Shown: positions 1 through 6,835 of the stretch, piece by piece
How the letters are laid out: the number at the start of each line of letters is the position of its first letter
Numbering within the stretch: position 1 is the stretch's first letter
Translations under genes and position numbers: made by a program
Notes under the pieces: model-generated
The model's input: the letters and a program-made list of their open reading frames with translations, nothing else
Told to the model about the DNA's origin: nothing
Database searches by the model: none
Assembly (NCBI GenBank): GCA_964591255.1
Contig: CAZQAA010000184.1
Location: 1-14,454, forward strand
Reading direction: 5' to 3'
Length of the DNA: 14,454 nt
Origin: CAZQAA01 sp964591255
GTDB lineage: Bacteria > Desulfobacterota > DSM-4660 > Desulfatiglandales > Desulfatiglandaceae

Positions 1-40
1 AATTGGGGAATCTATGTTACAGTTATGCTAAGGAAATTAT

Positions 41-931
41 ATGCTAGCCATAACACCCAATCCTAAAAAGAGCAGTCTGCTAGAAAAAACAACAACTGCC
101 AATACAACACTATGTTTTACGTGCTGGTCCTGCGCCACCGAATGTCCCGTCAATATCTTTACGAGCCGGCTGAATCCAAGCAATATAGTACGAATGGTAC
201 ACTTTGGACTTATTGATGAACTGGTGGATGAACCGTCAATATGGTACTGCCTGGGATGTAACCGATGCTCTCATATATGTCCCACATCTGTGAAACCGGG
301 GACTCTTATTGCATACATTCGACGAGAAGCTATGGTTCGAAAAGGAATTTCTCCAGAAATTACGATGTCATTGTTCAATTTACATCGACAATTCCATCGT
401 GTACGCTGGATAGTAGTCTCGTCCTATTTAAATGGAGAAGTCCTCTCTGATCTTTCTGAAGATTGGAATGACATTATAAAAAAACATACTGAAGAAGATA
501 AATCGTATTTAGCAATTCAGCTTACCGACTCGTATGAGAGAAAAAGATTCAAAAAGGCATCTGACTATTACAGTGGAATCCCCACAATGGCAAAACAATG
601 CTATACTTGCAGGGAATGCAGCAATGCCTGCCCCATATGTTTCGAGCAATCAGTTTTTAATCCCCTGATCCTTTTTCGCCTCGCCAATTTGGGCTTGCAT
701 GAAGAAGCCCTCACCTCAGCTTCCCTTTGGTTATGTCTCGAATGCCAAAGTTGTACCAAAGCATGTCCAGAAGGCGTCAGGGGACATTTGATAATAAAGT
801 GGATGAAGGAAAAAGCACTTGCAGCCGGGTATGCAGATAATAACTTCATAACAATGTGGAAAACGGCACAAAAAGGATTGTTTCAAATGTTGCTGGACCG
901 CATAGACTCATTGCTGGCCCAATTTACGTAA
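41..931 (+). CDS. Tandem HdrC-like 4Fe-4S ferredoxin-type protein
   Basis: A 296-residue cytoplasmic iron-sulfur protein of the heterodisulfide reductase subunit C (HdrC) type. Four CxxCxxCxxxCP motifs are visible: C25-C28-C31-C35, C70-C73-C76-C80, C187-C190-C193-C197 and C232-C235-C238-C242. Each pair has HdrC spacing, so the protein is two HdrC-like domains in tandem (about 20-100 and 180-260) joined by a linker of roughly 100 residues, and could hold four [4Fe-4S] clusters. A single HdrC is usually under 200 residues, so this looks like an internal duplication. No signal peptide or membrane segment is seen. AGGA at 31-34 supports the ATG at 41. The family passes electrons to HdrB- or HdrA-type partners. 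None is in the window, but one could lie upstream, since the gene starts only 40 bases from the edge. The Rrf2 gene follows after about 33 bases. The family call is firm; the physiological role is not known. Confidence 0.85.
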   Translation: MLAITPNPKKSSLLEKTTTANTTLCFTCWSCATECPVNIFTSRLNPSNIVRMVHFGLIDELVDEPSIWYCLGCNRCSHICPTSVKPGTLIAYIRREAMVRKGISPEITMSLFNLHRQFHRVRWIVVSSYLNGEVLSDLSEDWNDIIKKHTEEDKSYLAIQLTDSYERKRFKKASDYYSGIPTMAKQCYTCRECSNACPICFEQSVFNPLILFRLANLGLHEEALTSASLWLCLECQSCTKACPEGVRGHLIIKWMKEKALAAGYADNNFITMWKTAQKGLFQMLLDRIDSLLAQFT

Positions 932-964
932 TATTTTATCTCGATCTAATTGGAGGCCTCCCGA

Positions 965-1384
965 ATGAAACTATCAACCAAGAGCCGCTACGGAACCAGG
1001 ATGATGATGGAACTGGCACAGCGCTTTAATGGAAATCCCGTACAGATGGGAGAGATTGCACAGAAGCAGGGTATCTCTGTAAAGTATCTTGAGCAGATTA
1101 TTATTCCATTAAAAAAAGCGGGATTTATTACGAGTGTGCGTGGACCCAAAGGCGGACACTTGCTGGCAAAACCACCTGATGAGATAACTGTAGGAGAAAT
1201 TATTAAAGTACTTGAGGGAGAGATTGATCTTGCTGCCTGTGTCCATGACCCTGATATATGTAATAAGTCCGACACATGTCCCACCCGGGATATATGGGGA
1301 TTAGCCACGACAGCAATGAAAAACGAGTTAGATTCCATTACATTGGCCGACATACTCAAAAAACAAGACAAGTCAACTTCCTAA
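965..1384 (+). CDS. Rrf2-family transcriptional regulator, probable Fe-S sensor
   Basis: A 139-residue winged-helix regulator of the Rrf2 (IscR/NsrR/CymR) family. The N-terminal MKLSTKSRYG and the following ARF/HTH segment (GEIAQKQGISVKYLEQI) and wing (VRGPKGGHLLAKP) are typical. Near residues 90-105 three cysteines (CVHDPDICNKSDTCP) sit where IscR and NsrR carry their cluster ligands, so an Fe-S cluster that senses redox state, NO or Fe-S supply is likely. The spacing is C-x6-C-x5-C. An in-frame TTG at 950 would add five residues, but ATG at 965 is preferred: GGAGG at 952-956 lies eight bases upstream, and family members start at this point. It follows the HdrC-like gene closely and is probably cotranscribed. 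Its targets cannot be read from the window; it may autoregulate this operon. It faces the response-regulator gene convergently. Confidence 0.9.
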   Translation: MKLSTKSRYGTRMMMELAQRFNGNPVQMGEIAQKQGISVKYLEQIIIPLKKAGFITSVRGPKGGHLLAKPPDEITVGEIIKVLEGEIDLAACVHDPDICNKSDTCPTRDIWGLATTAMKNELDSITLADILKKQDKSTS

Positions 1385-1410
1385 TAAAAAAGCCTTGTTT
1401 TTCGCTAAGC
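1358..1410. terminator. Possible weak bidirectional terminator between convergent genes
   Basis: The convergent junction holds a 9-bp inverted repeat, AAAAACAAG at 1359-1367 and CTTGTTTTT at 1394-1402, with a 26-base loop. On the minus strand a T6 run lies at 1385-1390. The stem is A/T-rich and starts inside the Rrf2 gene, so this is not a classical GC-rich intrinsic terminator. Low confidence. Confidence 0.25.
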
Positions 1411-1457
1411 ATGATGTCACGCTTCATCTGTATCGGTCACACACTCGATTTTCAAAA

Positions 1458-2834
1458 CTACAACACACCAAATTTTTGGAGTTTCTTGTATAAAGTTCGC
1501 CGGGTTATCTTCAACTTTCTTGCAGCCTCACTCTTATTGCCTCCAGCAGAAGCCAAGGCAGACAGAATGGCTACCTTCTCTATATCTTCAAGAGATTGCA
1601 ATCGATCGATAGCAGGACCCAAATTCGCTGTCCTGGTTTCCCTAATATACGGTCGGGTTATAGTTAACGGCAGTTCTTTCTCGCTTATGTAATCTCCAGT
1701 TACAAGGATAACAGCCCGCTCCACTGCATTTTCAAGTTCCCTGACATTACCTGGCCAGTCATATTTTAAAAGCATGTCCATGGCGAGAGGAGTAAAGCCC
1801 TTGATTCGTTTCCGGTTTTTTTCAGCATAGTTATTAAGAAAGTGTTGAGCCAAAAGGGGAATATCTTCAAGCCTATCTTTTAAAGGAGGAACAATAAGGT
1901 GTACAACATTCAGCCTGTAATAAAGATCTTCTCGAAACTTGCCCGATGAAACATCTTCATCCAAATCACGATTTGTGGCGGCCACAATCCTTACATCAAC
2001 CTGGATAGTTTTATCGCCTCCCACCCTTTGAATTTTTCTGTCCTGAATAACCCGAAGCAGCTTGGCCTGCATCATGGGAGACATCTCACCTATCTCATCT
2101 AAAAAAATTGTTCCCTTATTTGCATGCATAAAACGGCCGTCTCGCCTCTTGTCTGCCCCTGTAAATGCCCCCTTTTCATGACCAAACAGCTCAGACTCCA
2201 ACAGGGTCTCGGCGAGTGCCGCACAATTCACGGTCACCAAAGGTCCTTCCCTGCGATTACTATTGAAATGGATGGCCTTCGCGATCAATTCCTTACCTGT
2301 TCCACTTCCGCCTGTAATCAAAACGGTGGCCTCAGATGGTGCCACAACAGCCAGCATATCCGTGAGTTCTTTCATAGGAGGGCTCTTGCCTATGATATCC
2401 TCGATATTAAATGTTGAATAAATTTTTCTTTTAAGGGCCTTATTCTCTGCTTTTAGTCTGGTATGTTCAATGGCCCTGTCGATCGTAATTTTCAGGGCTT
2501 CAAAATCCAAAGGTTTGGTCAAGTAGTCATATGCCCCGGCCTTCAGGGCCTCCACAGCGGATTCCACAGAAGAATAGGCTGTCATGATCAAGACAGGAAT
2601 GGCAGGGTTATATCGTTTTATCTGCCTCAAGGCCTCAATACCATCCATTACGGTCATCCGTACATCCATCAGGATCAGATCAAAAGGCCTCTGCCTTACT
2701 TTTTCAACGGCTTTACTCCCGTCATCTGCCTCATCTACCAAATAACTCAAACTCCCAAGAATGGTCCTTAGTGTTGCCCTGTGACCAGGATCATCATCAA
2801 CAATTAGTACACACGTATTCCGATCTAAACTCAT
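1458..2834 (-). CDS. Sigma-54-dependent response regulator (NtrC/ZraR class)
   Basis: A 458-residue DNA-binding activator with the full three-domain NtrC layout. Receiver (1-120): acidic pocket D13-D15, phosphoacceptor D57 in LILMDVRM, T85 and K107. AAA+ domain (about 146-375): Walker A GGSGTGKE at 175-182, the sigma-54 contact loop GAFTGA at 222-227, and Walker B FLDE with D246-E247. C-terminal Fis-type helix-turn-helix (about 420-458): NKSEAARKLKITRRTLYKKL. All key residues are present, so it should hydrolyse ATP and open sigma-54 promoters. Its ATG shares one base with the kinase stop codon (TAATG at 2836-2832 on the minus strand), so the two are translationally coupled. The divergent metal-efflux operon has a sigma-54 promoter at 4871-4885, which is the obvious target. 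The closest known systems by layout are ZraR and HydG; the exact orthologue and signal are not established. Confidence 0.95.
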   Translation of the reverse strand: MSLDRNTCVLIVDDDPGHRATLRTILGSLSYLVDEADDGSKAVEKVRQRPFDLILMDVRMTVMDGIEALRQIKRYNPAIPVLIMTAYSSVESAVEALKAGAYDYLTKPLDFEALKITIDRAIEHTRLKAENKALKRKIYSTFNIEDIIGKSPPMKELTDMLAVVAPSEATVLITGGSGTGKELIAKAIHFNSNRREGPLVTVNCAALAETLLESELFGHEKGAFTGADKRRDGRFMHANKGTIFLDEIGEMSPMMQAKLLRVIQDRKIQRVGGDKTIQVDVRIVAATNRDLDEDVSSGKFREDLYYRLNVVHLIVPPLKDRLEDIPLLAQHFLNNYAEKNRKRIKGFTPLAMDMLLKYDWPGNVRELENAVERAVILVTGDYISEKELPLTITRPYIRETRTANLGPAIDRLQSLEDIEKVAILSALASAGGNKSEAARKLKITRRTLYKKLQKFGVL

Positions 2835-4645
2835 TATCCTTTTCCATCAGTTCTATTCGGATTAACAGGAATAACAATAGTAAACAGACTCCCCTTTCCA
2901 GGAATACTGTTTACCGTTATATTTCCATTATGGCCCTCGATAATTTTTTGCACAATGGCCAACCCAAGACCTGTGCCTGAGGCTTTAGTGGTAAAATAGG
3001 GATCAAAAATTCTGGATAGGTCATCCCTCGCAATCCCTTTGCCCGTATCTTCGATTTCCAACCTGACGTTCTCATTGTTATCTCTAAGACTCCTAACAAA
3101 TAAAATACCATCTTGGTCTATTGCCTCAACAGCATTTAGATACAAGTTTAGCAGGCACTGGGAAAACCTGTCGGGATCAACATATACCATGGGAAGGTCC
3201 TCATCTTTTGATAAGTTGATCCGGATATTTTTGGCCATAGCATCTGACCGGATCAAACGTATAGAGTGCTCCAGAATTTCGTTCAAGTTGATCGGCTTAA
3301 GGTTAAGCTCAGAGGGCCTTGCATATTCCAAAAGCCCGCTGATCACCCTGTTGAGCCTGTCTGCTTCACTGGCCATTAGTGCAGCAGCTTCCCTGTCTTC
3401 ACTATCCATGGGAAATTTGTTTTTGAAAAAAGTTGCCAGCCCTTTTATCGAACTCAATGGATTCCTTACTTCATGGGCAATCCCTGCAGCAAGGGCACCT
3501 ATTGCTGCAAGCCTTTCCTTCCTCTGAATTTCTTCCTTAAGCCCTCGTATTTCCCTTAAGTCTCTTAAAATAATTATATCCCCAACAAATTGTCCTTCTT
3601 CGTTTAGTATTTGTGCCGCACTGACACTTAGCGGGACAGCTTTATGTTTTCCGAAATCGCATTCTATCTCTTTTTCTAAGACACTCCCTTTGTTAGCAGT
3701 ATCAGCCCTCAACTCATACAACGGTTGCGGTAATATCTCATCAAGACTTTTTCCATAAATATTGCCGGGCTCAAGCCCGGTTATTTTCCCGGCTGCCGCA
3801 TTGAAGAAGGCAATTTTCCCGTCCCGGCCAGTGGCTATTAAACCCACAGGCAGACTGTTTACCACCTCCTTGGCAAAGGCCGTGGTATCCTGAAGCAAAC
3901 TACGTGCAGCCCGATAACTTTGGGCTAAAAACATTAGAAAAAATCCGCCCATGCCCAACAGAAGGAGGATAGACGAAATAATGACAGTATTCCTGATATC
4001 TTCTCTACGTCCTTCTTCAAAGGGTGTCATATCCAAGCCCACAAATATGATCCTTGGCTGTTTGTGATGAATCGGCAACAGGTCCCGATCATTGTCACCA
4101 TCTCGCATGTGGATATTATCTTCTTTCCCTGTTTTTACAGAAGATCTCGGATCTGTGCTGCAAATGCAGCCACCCTCTGACCAGGGACGCAAGTACCTAT
4201 AGACCTCAAAAGACCGCCTATTCTTATAATAACTTATCCGCCAGCTCTCCTGAATGTGGGGCTTTATCCCTTTAAACGCGCTATTGGAAAAAAAAATTTT
4301 GCCAATCATATTTCTATCGCTATGCGCAATGACCACACCTGTAGTGTCTGTTACCGCAAGATACAGGATCCCCGGCTGCTGGGCAAATTCCTCTGCGAGA
4401 CTTTGGACCTGACTCCTCCCCCACCCGGTGCATGCAATTCCGGTCCTGGCTCCTGCCTCAAAGGCCTTTATAAGCGAAGACCCTTTTTCCAGTAATATCT
4501 GGGTCATATAGCGCTCTTCTCTGTTGAAATTCCGGACAGCCAATACCACCACAATAACTAAAAGAATGGCAACCGCACCCATTATTACCCATGGCTGCGC
4601 AACATATATCCCTCTGCTCTTCTCCTTGGTGGACATTACCAGCAT
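2834..4645 (-). CDS. Membrane sensor histidine kinase (ZraS/HydH-like)
   Basis: A 603-residue inner-membrane kinase that should phosphorylate the adjoining response regulator. Order: short cytoplasmic N-terminus; TM1 (about 19-38); periplasmic sensor (about 39-218); TM2 (about 219-245); PAS domain (about 255-370, with GLIATGRDGKIAFFNAAAG); HisKA with H391 in AAGIAHEVRNPLSSIKG; and an ATPase domain with the N box (LLNLYLNAVEAI), G1 box (DTGKGI), F box (DPYFTT) and G2 box (GTGLGLAIV). The catalytic set is intact. The periplasmic part contains C72, the pair C160-x-C162 and a later HH pair, which are plausible metal or thiol ligands. ZraS-like kinases sense zinc and envelope stress, but the ligand here is inferred only from the neighbouring efflux genes. 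ATG at 4645 is chosen because GAAGAAG lies just upstream; ATG at 4636 is a weaker alternative. A sigma-70 promoter lies about 60 bases upstream. Confidence 0.93.
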   Translation of the reverse strand: MLVMSTKEKSRGIYVAQPWVIMGAVAILLVIVVVLAVRNFNREERYMTQILLEKGSSLIKAFEAGARTGIACTGWGRSQVQSLAEEFAQQPGILYLAVTDTTGVVIAHSDRNMIGKIFFSNSAFKGIKPHIQESWRISYYKNRRSFEVYRYLRPWSEGGCICSTDPRSSVKTGKEDNIHMRDGDNDRDLLPIHHKQPRIIFVGLDMTPFEEGRREDIRNTVIISSILLLLGMGGFFLMFLAQSYRAARSLLQDTTAFAKEVVNSLPVGLIATGRDGKIAFFNAAAGKITGLEPGNIYGKSLDEILPQPLYELRADTANKGSVLEKEIECDFGKHKAVPLSVSAAQILNEEGQFVGDIIILRDLREIRGLKEEIQRKERLAAIGALAAGIAHEVRNPLSSIKGLATFFKNKFPMDSEDREAAALMASEADRLNRVISGLLEYARPSELNLKPINLNEILEHSIRLIRSDAMAKNIRINLSKDEDLPMVYVDPDRFSQCLLNLYLNAVEAIDQDGILFVRSLRDNNENVRLEIEDTGKGIARDDLSRIFDPYFTTKASGTGLGLAIVQKIIEGHNGNITVNSIPGKGSLFTIVIPVNPNRTDGKG

Positions 4646-4708
4646 ATCACTTCTTCAAATATAAAATATAAACAGTTCCTTTTAAGGTCCAGTGCCTTTT
4701 GTATATCA

Positions 4709-4737
4709 ATTTTAACACTAACTGTATATTTTGTAAA
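4709..4737 (-). promoter_or_regulatory. Sigma-70 promoter for the kinase/regulator operon
   Basis: On the minus strand, a -35 TTTACA (4737-4732) and a -10 TAAAAT (4714-4709) are separated by exactly 17 bases. Each hexamer matches the consensus at five of six positions. The predicted start near 4702 would leave a leader of about 57 bases before the kinase ATG at 4645. This suggests housekeeping, sigma-54-independent expression of the sensor system. The region is AT-rich, so chance similarity is possible. Confidence 0.5.
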
Positions 4738-4820
4738 CAACCAGCAGATAATTAGGATACGCATGTATACAAAAAAACATCTCTGATATTTATATCATGA
4801 ATCTTTATTTAAAGAACAAA

Positions 4821-4835
4821 TACCATAAAATGGTA
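4821..4835. promoter_or_regulatory. Perfect inverted repeat, candidate activator site
   Basis: TACCAT-AAA-ATGGTA is a perfect 6+3+6 dyad inside the divergent control region. Its centre (4828) lies about 69 bases upstream of the start predicted from the sigma-54 element. It sits in the right area for an enhancer bound by the response-regulator dimer, although such sites are often farther out and paired. Other short dyads lie nearby: GATAT-TT-ATATC at 4785-4796, and TCATGA at 4795-4800 and again at 4855-4860. The protein that binds is inferred from position alone. Confidence 0.4.
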
Positions 4836-4870
4836 ATTATATCAACATATTACGTCATGACATATATCCA

Positions 4871-4885
4871 TGGCATGCTTGTTGC
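4871..4885 (+). promoter_or_regulatory. Sigma-54 (-24/-12) promoter of the efflux operon
   Basis: TGGCATGCTTGTTGC matches the RpoN consensus TGGCAC-N5-TTGC with a single change (T for C at the end of the -24 box). The invariant GG (4872-4873) and GC (4884-4885) are exactly ten bases apart. The expected start is near 4897, giving a leader of about 67 bases before the ATG at 4964. That leader contains a small hairpin, CAACC-TTACT-GGTTG, at 4914-4928. The sigma-54 activator encoded divergently makes this element convincing. Confidence 0.8.
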
Positions 4886-4963
4886 CCTATAAAGAATCAA
4901 CATATTAACTTAACAACCTTACTGGTTGGAACAACTAACAAGAAGAGTAAGAAGGAGTCCAGA

Positions 4964-5416
4964 ATGAAAAATTATCTAATTTTATTTATAGCGATATTTG
5001 GTGTGCCTGCTATGGGGATCTCAGGATGCGCATCGACAAGATTAGACCTGACTGAAAATGAAGCCATAAAGGTGGAACGAGTACCTGCTAAAGGCTACTA
5101 TATCTCAAGGGCATTTGTATACAGGGACGGAGATGAAATAATAATAGGCGGTTGGATTAAGCGGCGTAACACCTCCAGTAGTAGCAAAGGACATGTAGAC
5201 ATGGCTATTTTTGGACCGGAAGGCGAGCTGATTCAACAGATCAGTACCAATTATATGCCACGCATAATTCCCAGGAAAGGGAGAAGGGCCTCCGTTTTTG
5301 AGGTACACCTGTCTGGCATTCCTGACCGAAGTACAGTCCGGATTGCTTATCATAGAAGTATGACCAGCAGAAGTCATAGCACATTTGATTGCGGAGCCAA
5401 TAAGGCACGCATTTAA
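4964..5416 (+). CDS. Small predicted lipoprotein, first gene of efflux operon
   Basis: A 150-residue exported protein that I do not recognise as a named family. The N-terminus is a clear lipoprotein signal: MKNYLILFIAIFGVPAMG followed by lipobox ISGC with C22 as the acylated cysteine. The mature part (about 129 residues) has no membrane segment and alternates short hydrophobic and charged stretches, suggesting a small beta-rich domain. One further cysteine lies near the C-terminus (FDCG). GGAG at 4954-4957 supports the ATG. It is the first gene after the sigma-54 promoter, and its stop overlaps the next gene's start by one base (TAATG at 5414-5418), so it is made together with the outer-membrane factor. 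An accessory role in the efflux complex or in periplasmic metal handling is reasonable but unproven. Confidence 0.8.
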   Translation: MKNYLILFIAIFGVPAMGISGCASTRLDLTENEAIKVERVPAKGYYISRAFVYRDGDEIIIGGWIKRRNTSSSSKGHVDMAIFGPEGELIQQISTNYMPRIIPRKGRRASVFEVHLSGIPDRSTVRIAYHRSMTSRSHSTFDCGANKARI

Positions 5417-6804
5417 TGATAAAAATGGGATTCTGTATAAAGTTAATGGGGCTATTCCTCCTGTGGTTAATTGTAGTTGTTTTTTCTACCGGTTGTAGCA
5501 GGCATATCATTAATGATGGTGTGGTTGAGCCACTATCTGGGAAGAACGATCTGTCCGCTTATTGGGCTACTGAAAAAACCGGATTGCAATCCGACTCCAG
5601 GATACAAATGCCCGAAGAACCTGAAGAAAGCCTCACCCTACGCCAGGCCCTTTCCCTGGTGCTAATGAAAAACCCGGAGCTCAAGTCATATTCTTGGGAA
5701 ATCAGGGCCAAAGAAGCGAACCTGTTCCAGTCCAGGCTCTTTCCTAATCCAGAAATCGATATACAGGTGGAAAACGCCGCAGGCCAAGGAGATAACAGTG
5801 CTTTCGATGCCGCCGAAACCACTATAGAATTAAGCCAAATAATCTTGTTAGGAGGAAAACGCAAAAAACGGACCCGTCTGGCAACCCTTCAGCGCAGTCT
5901 GGCAGTCTGGGACTATGAAATAAAACGTCTGGACATTCTTACCTCTACAACTATTGACTTTGTAAACGTTATTGCCGCACAGGCCCAGTTAAGCCAAGCC
6001 AAAGAATTGCTGCGCACATCTGAGGAAGTTTACCTTACAGTGGCAGAGCGTATCAAGGCAGGCAAGGTATCGCCTGTAGAAAAAACCAAGGCTTCCGTTA
6101 TCTTGGCTAACAGCCAGATCCAGTTGAATAAGGCAAAACTCAAACTGGATGCTTTGCGAAAGCAGCTCGCTTCCATGTGGGGAGCCAAATCGCCACGTTT
6201 TGAAAAGGCCGTGGGTAACCTTGATGACGTATCCCCCATTCCTTCATTTAAGTCCTTGGAGAATCTTATTGCACGTAATCCGGAAATAGCCCGCTGGACG
6301 GTTGAGATGGAAAAAAGCCGCGCAAGATTGGACCTTGAAAAGGCCCGCAGGATTAAAGACCTGAAATTAAGTGCCGGGGCCCGGCGTTTCGAAAACACCG
6401 ATGACTATGCCTTTGTCTTTGGCTTTTCCATCCCACTGCCCCTTTTTGACCGCAACCAGGGAGGAATCCTTGAGGCCTATAGCAAACTTGCCAAGGCTGA
6501 AGAGGAACAAAAGGCTATGGAATTGTACATTCGCAGGGCATTAGCACAGGCCTATGAGGATCTCTCTTCTTCATATGCTGAAACAATGGCATTAAAGAAG
6601 CATATCCTGCCAGCGGCACAAAAAGTCTTCCATGCTGTCAGTGAGGGGTATCGGGTAGGTAAATTCAGATATTTGGATGTCCTGGATGCGCAAAGGACTT
6701 TGTTCGAGATAAAAACGCAGCACATTAAAAACTTGGCGACATACCATACAGCAAAGGCCAACCTGGAACGCTTACTCGGCCAAGACTTGGATGCGATTGA
6801 GTAA
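5416..6804 (+). CDS. Outer-membrane efflux factor, TolC/CzcC/CusC type
   Basis: A 462-residue outer-membrane channel of the OEP family, the exit duct of a tripartite RND pump. The signal peptide ends in lipobox STGC with C27, so it is probably a lipid-anchored factor like CusC. The mature protein holds two OEP repeats, beginning with LTLRQALSLVLMKNPEL (about 73-90), with long heptad-rich helices and a conserved second-half segment (FSIPLPLFDRNQGG, about 334-348) typical of CzcC-like members. It ends with the usual YHTAKANLERLLG. ATG at 5416 overlaps the lipoprotein stop; an in-frame ATG at 5425 is possible. The membrane-fusion gene follows after 31 bases. It should dock with the RND pump encoded downstream. 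Confidence 0.93.
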   Translation: MIKMGFCIKLMGLFLLWLIVVVFSTGCSRHIINDGVVEPLSGKNDLSAYWATEKTGLQSDSRIQMPEEPEESLTLRQALSLVLMKNPELKSYSWEIRAKEANLFQSRLFPNPEIDIQVENAAGQGDNSAFDAAETTIELSQIILLGGKRKKRTRLATLQRSLAVWDYEIKRLDILTSTTIDFVNVIAAQAQLSQAKELLRTSEEVYLTVAERIKAGKVSPVEKTKASVILANSQIQLNKAKLKLDALRKQLASMWGAKSPRFEKAVGNLDDVSPIPSFKSLENLIARNPEIARWTVEMEKSRARLDLEKARRIKDLKLSAGARRFENTDDYAFVFGFSIPLPLFDRNQGGILEAYSKLAKAEEEQKAMELYIRRALAQAYEDLSSSYAETMALKKHILPAAQKVFHAVSEGYRVGKFRYLDVLDAQRTLFEIKTQHIKNLATYHTAKANLERLLGQDLDAIE

Positions 6805-6835
6805 ATTTCAGGTCAAAAACCCAAAGGAGCACTTG

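Noticed and set aside
950..964. TTG start for the Rrf2 regulator
   Set aside because: The ribosome site GGAGG would fall inside the coding region; ATG 965 fits both the site and the family N-terminus.
1276..1692. Plus-strand 138-residue open frame overlapping the end of the Rrf2 gene and the response-regulator 3' end
   Set aside because: It overlaps two well-supported genes in other frames, and its product has low-complexity, antisense-like composition.
4683..4697. Possible minus-strand sigma-54 element for the kinase (reads AGGCAC-N5-CTTA)
   Set aside because: The -24 half is plausible, but the -12 half lacks the required GC, and a better sigma-70 pair lies just upstream.
6791..6835. N-terminal extension of the membrane-fusion protein from ATG 6791
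   Set aside because: It overlaps the previous gene, has no clear ribosome site, and would put 15 polar residues before the hydrophobic leader.
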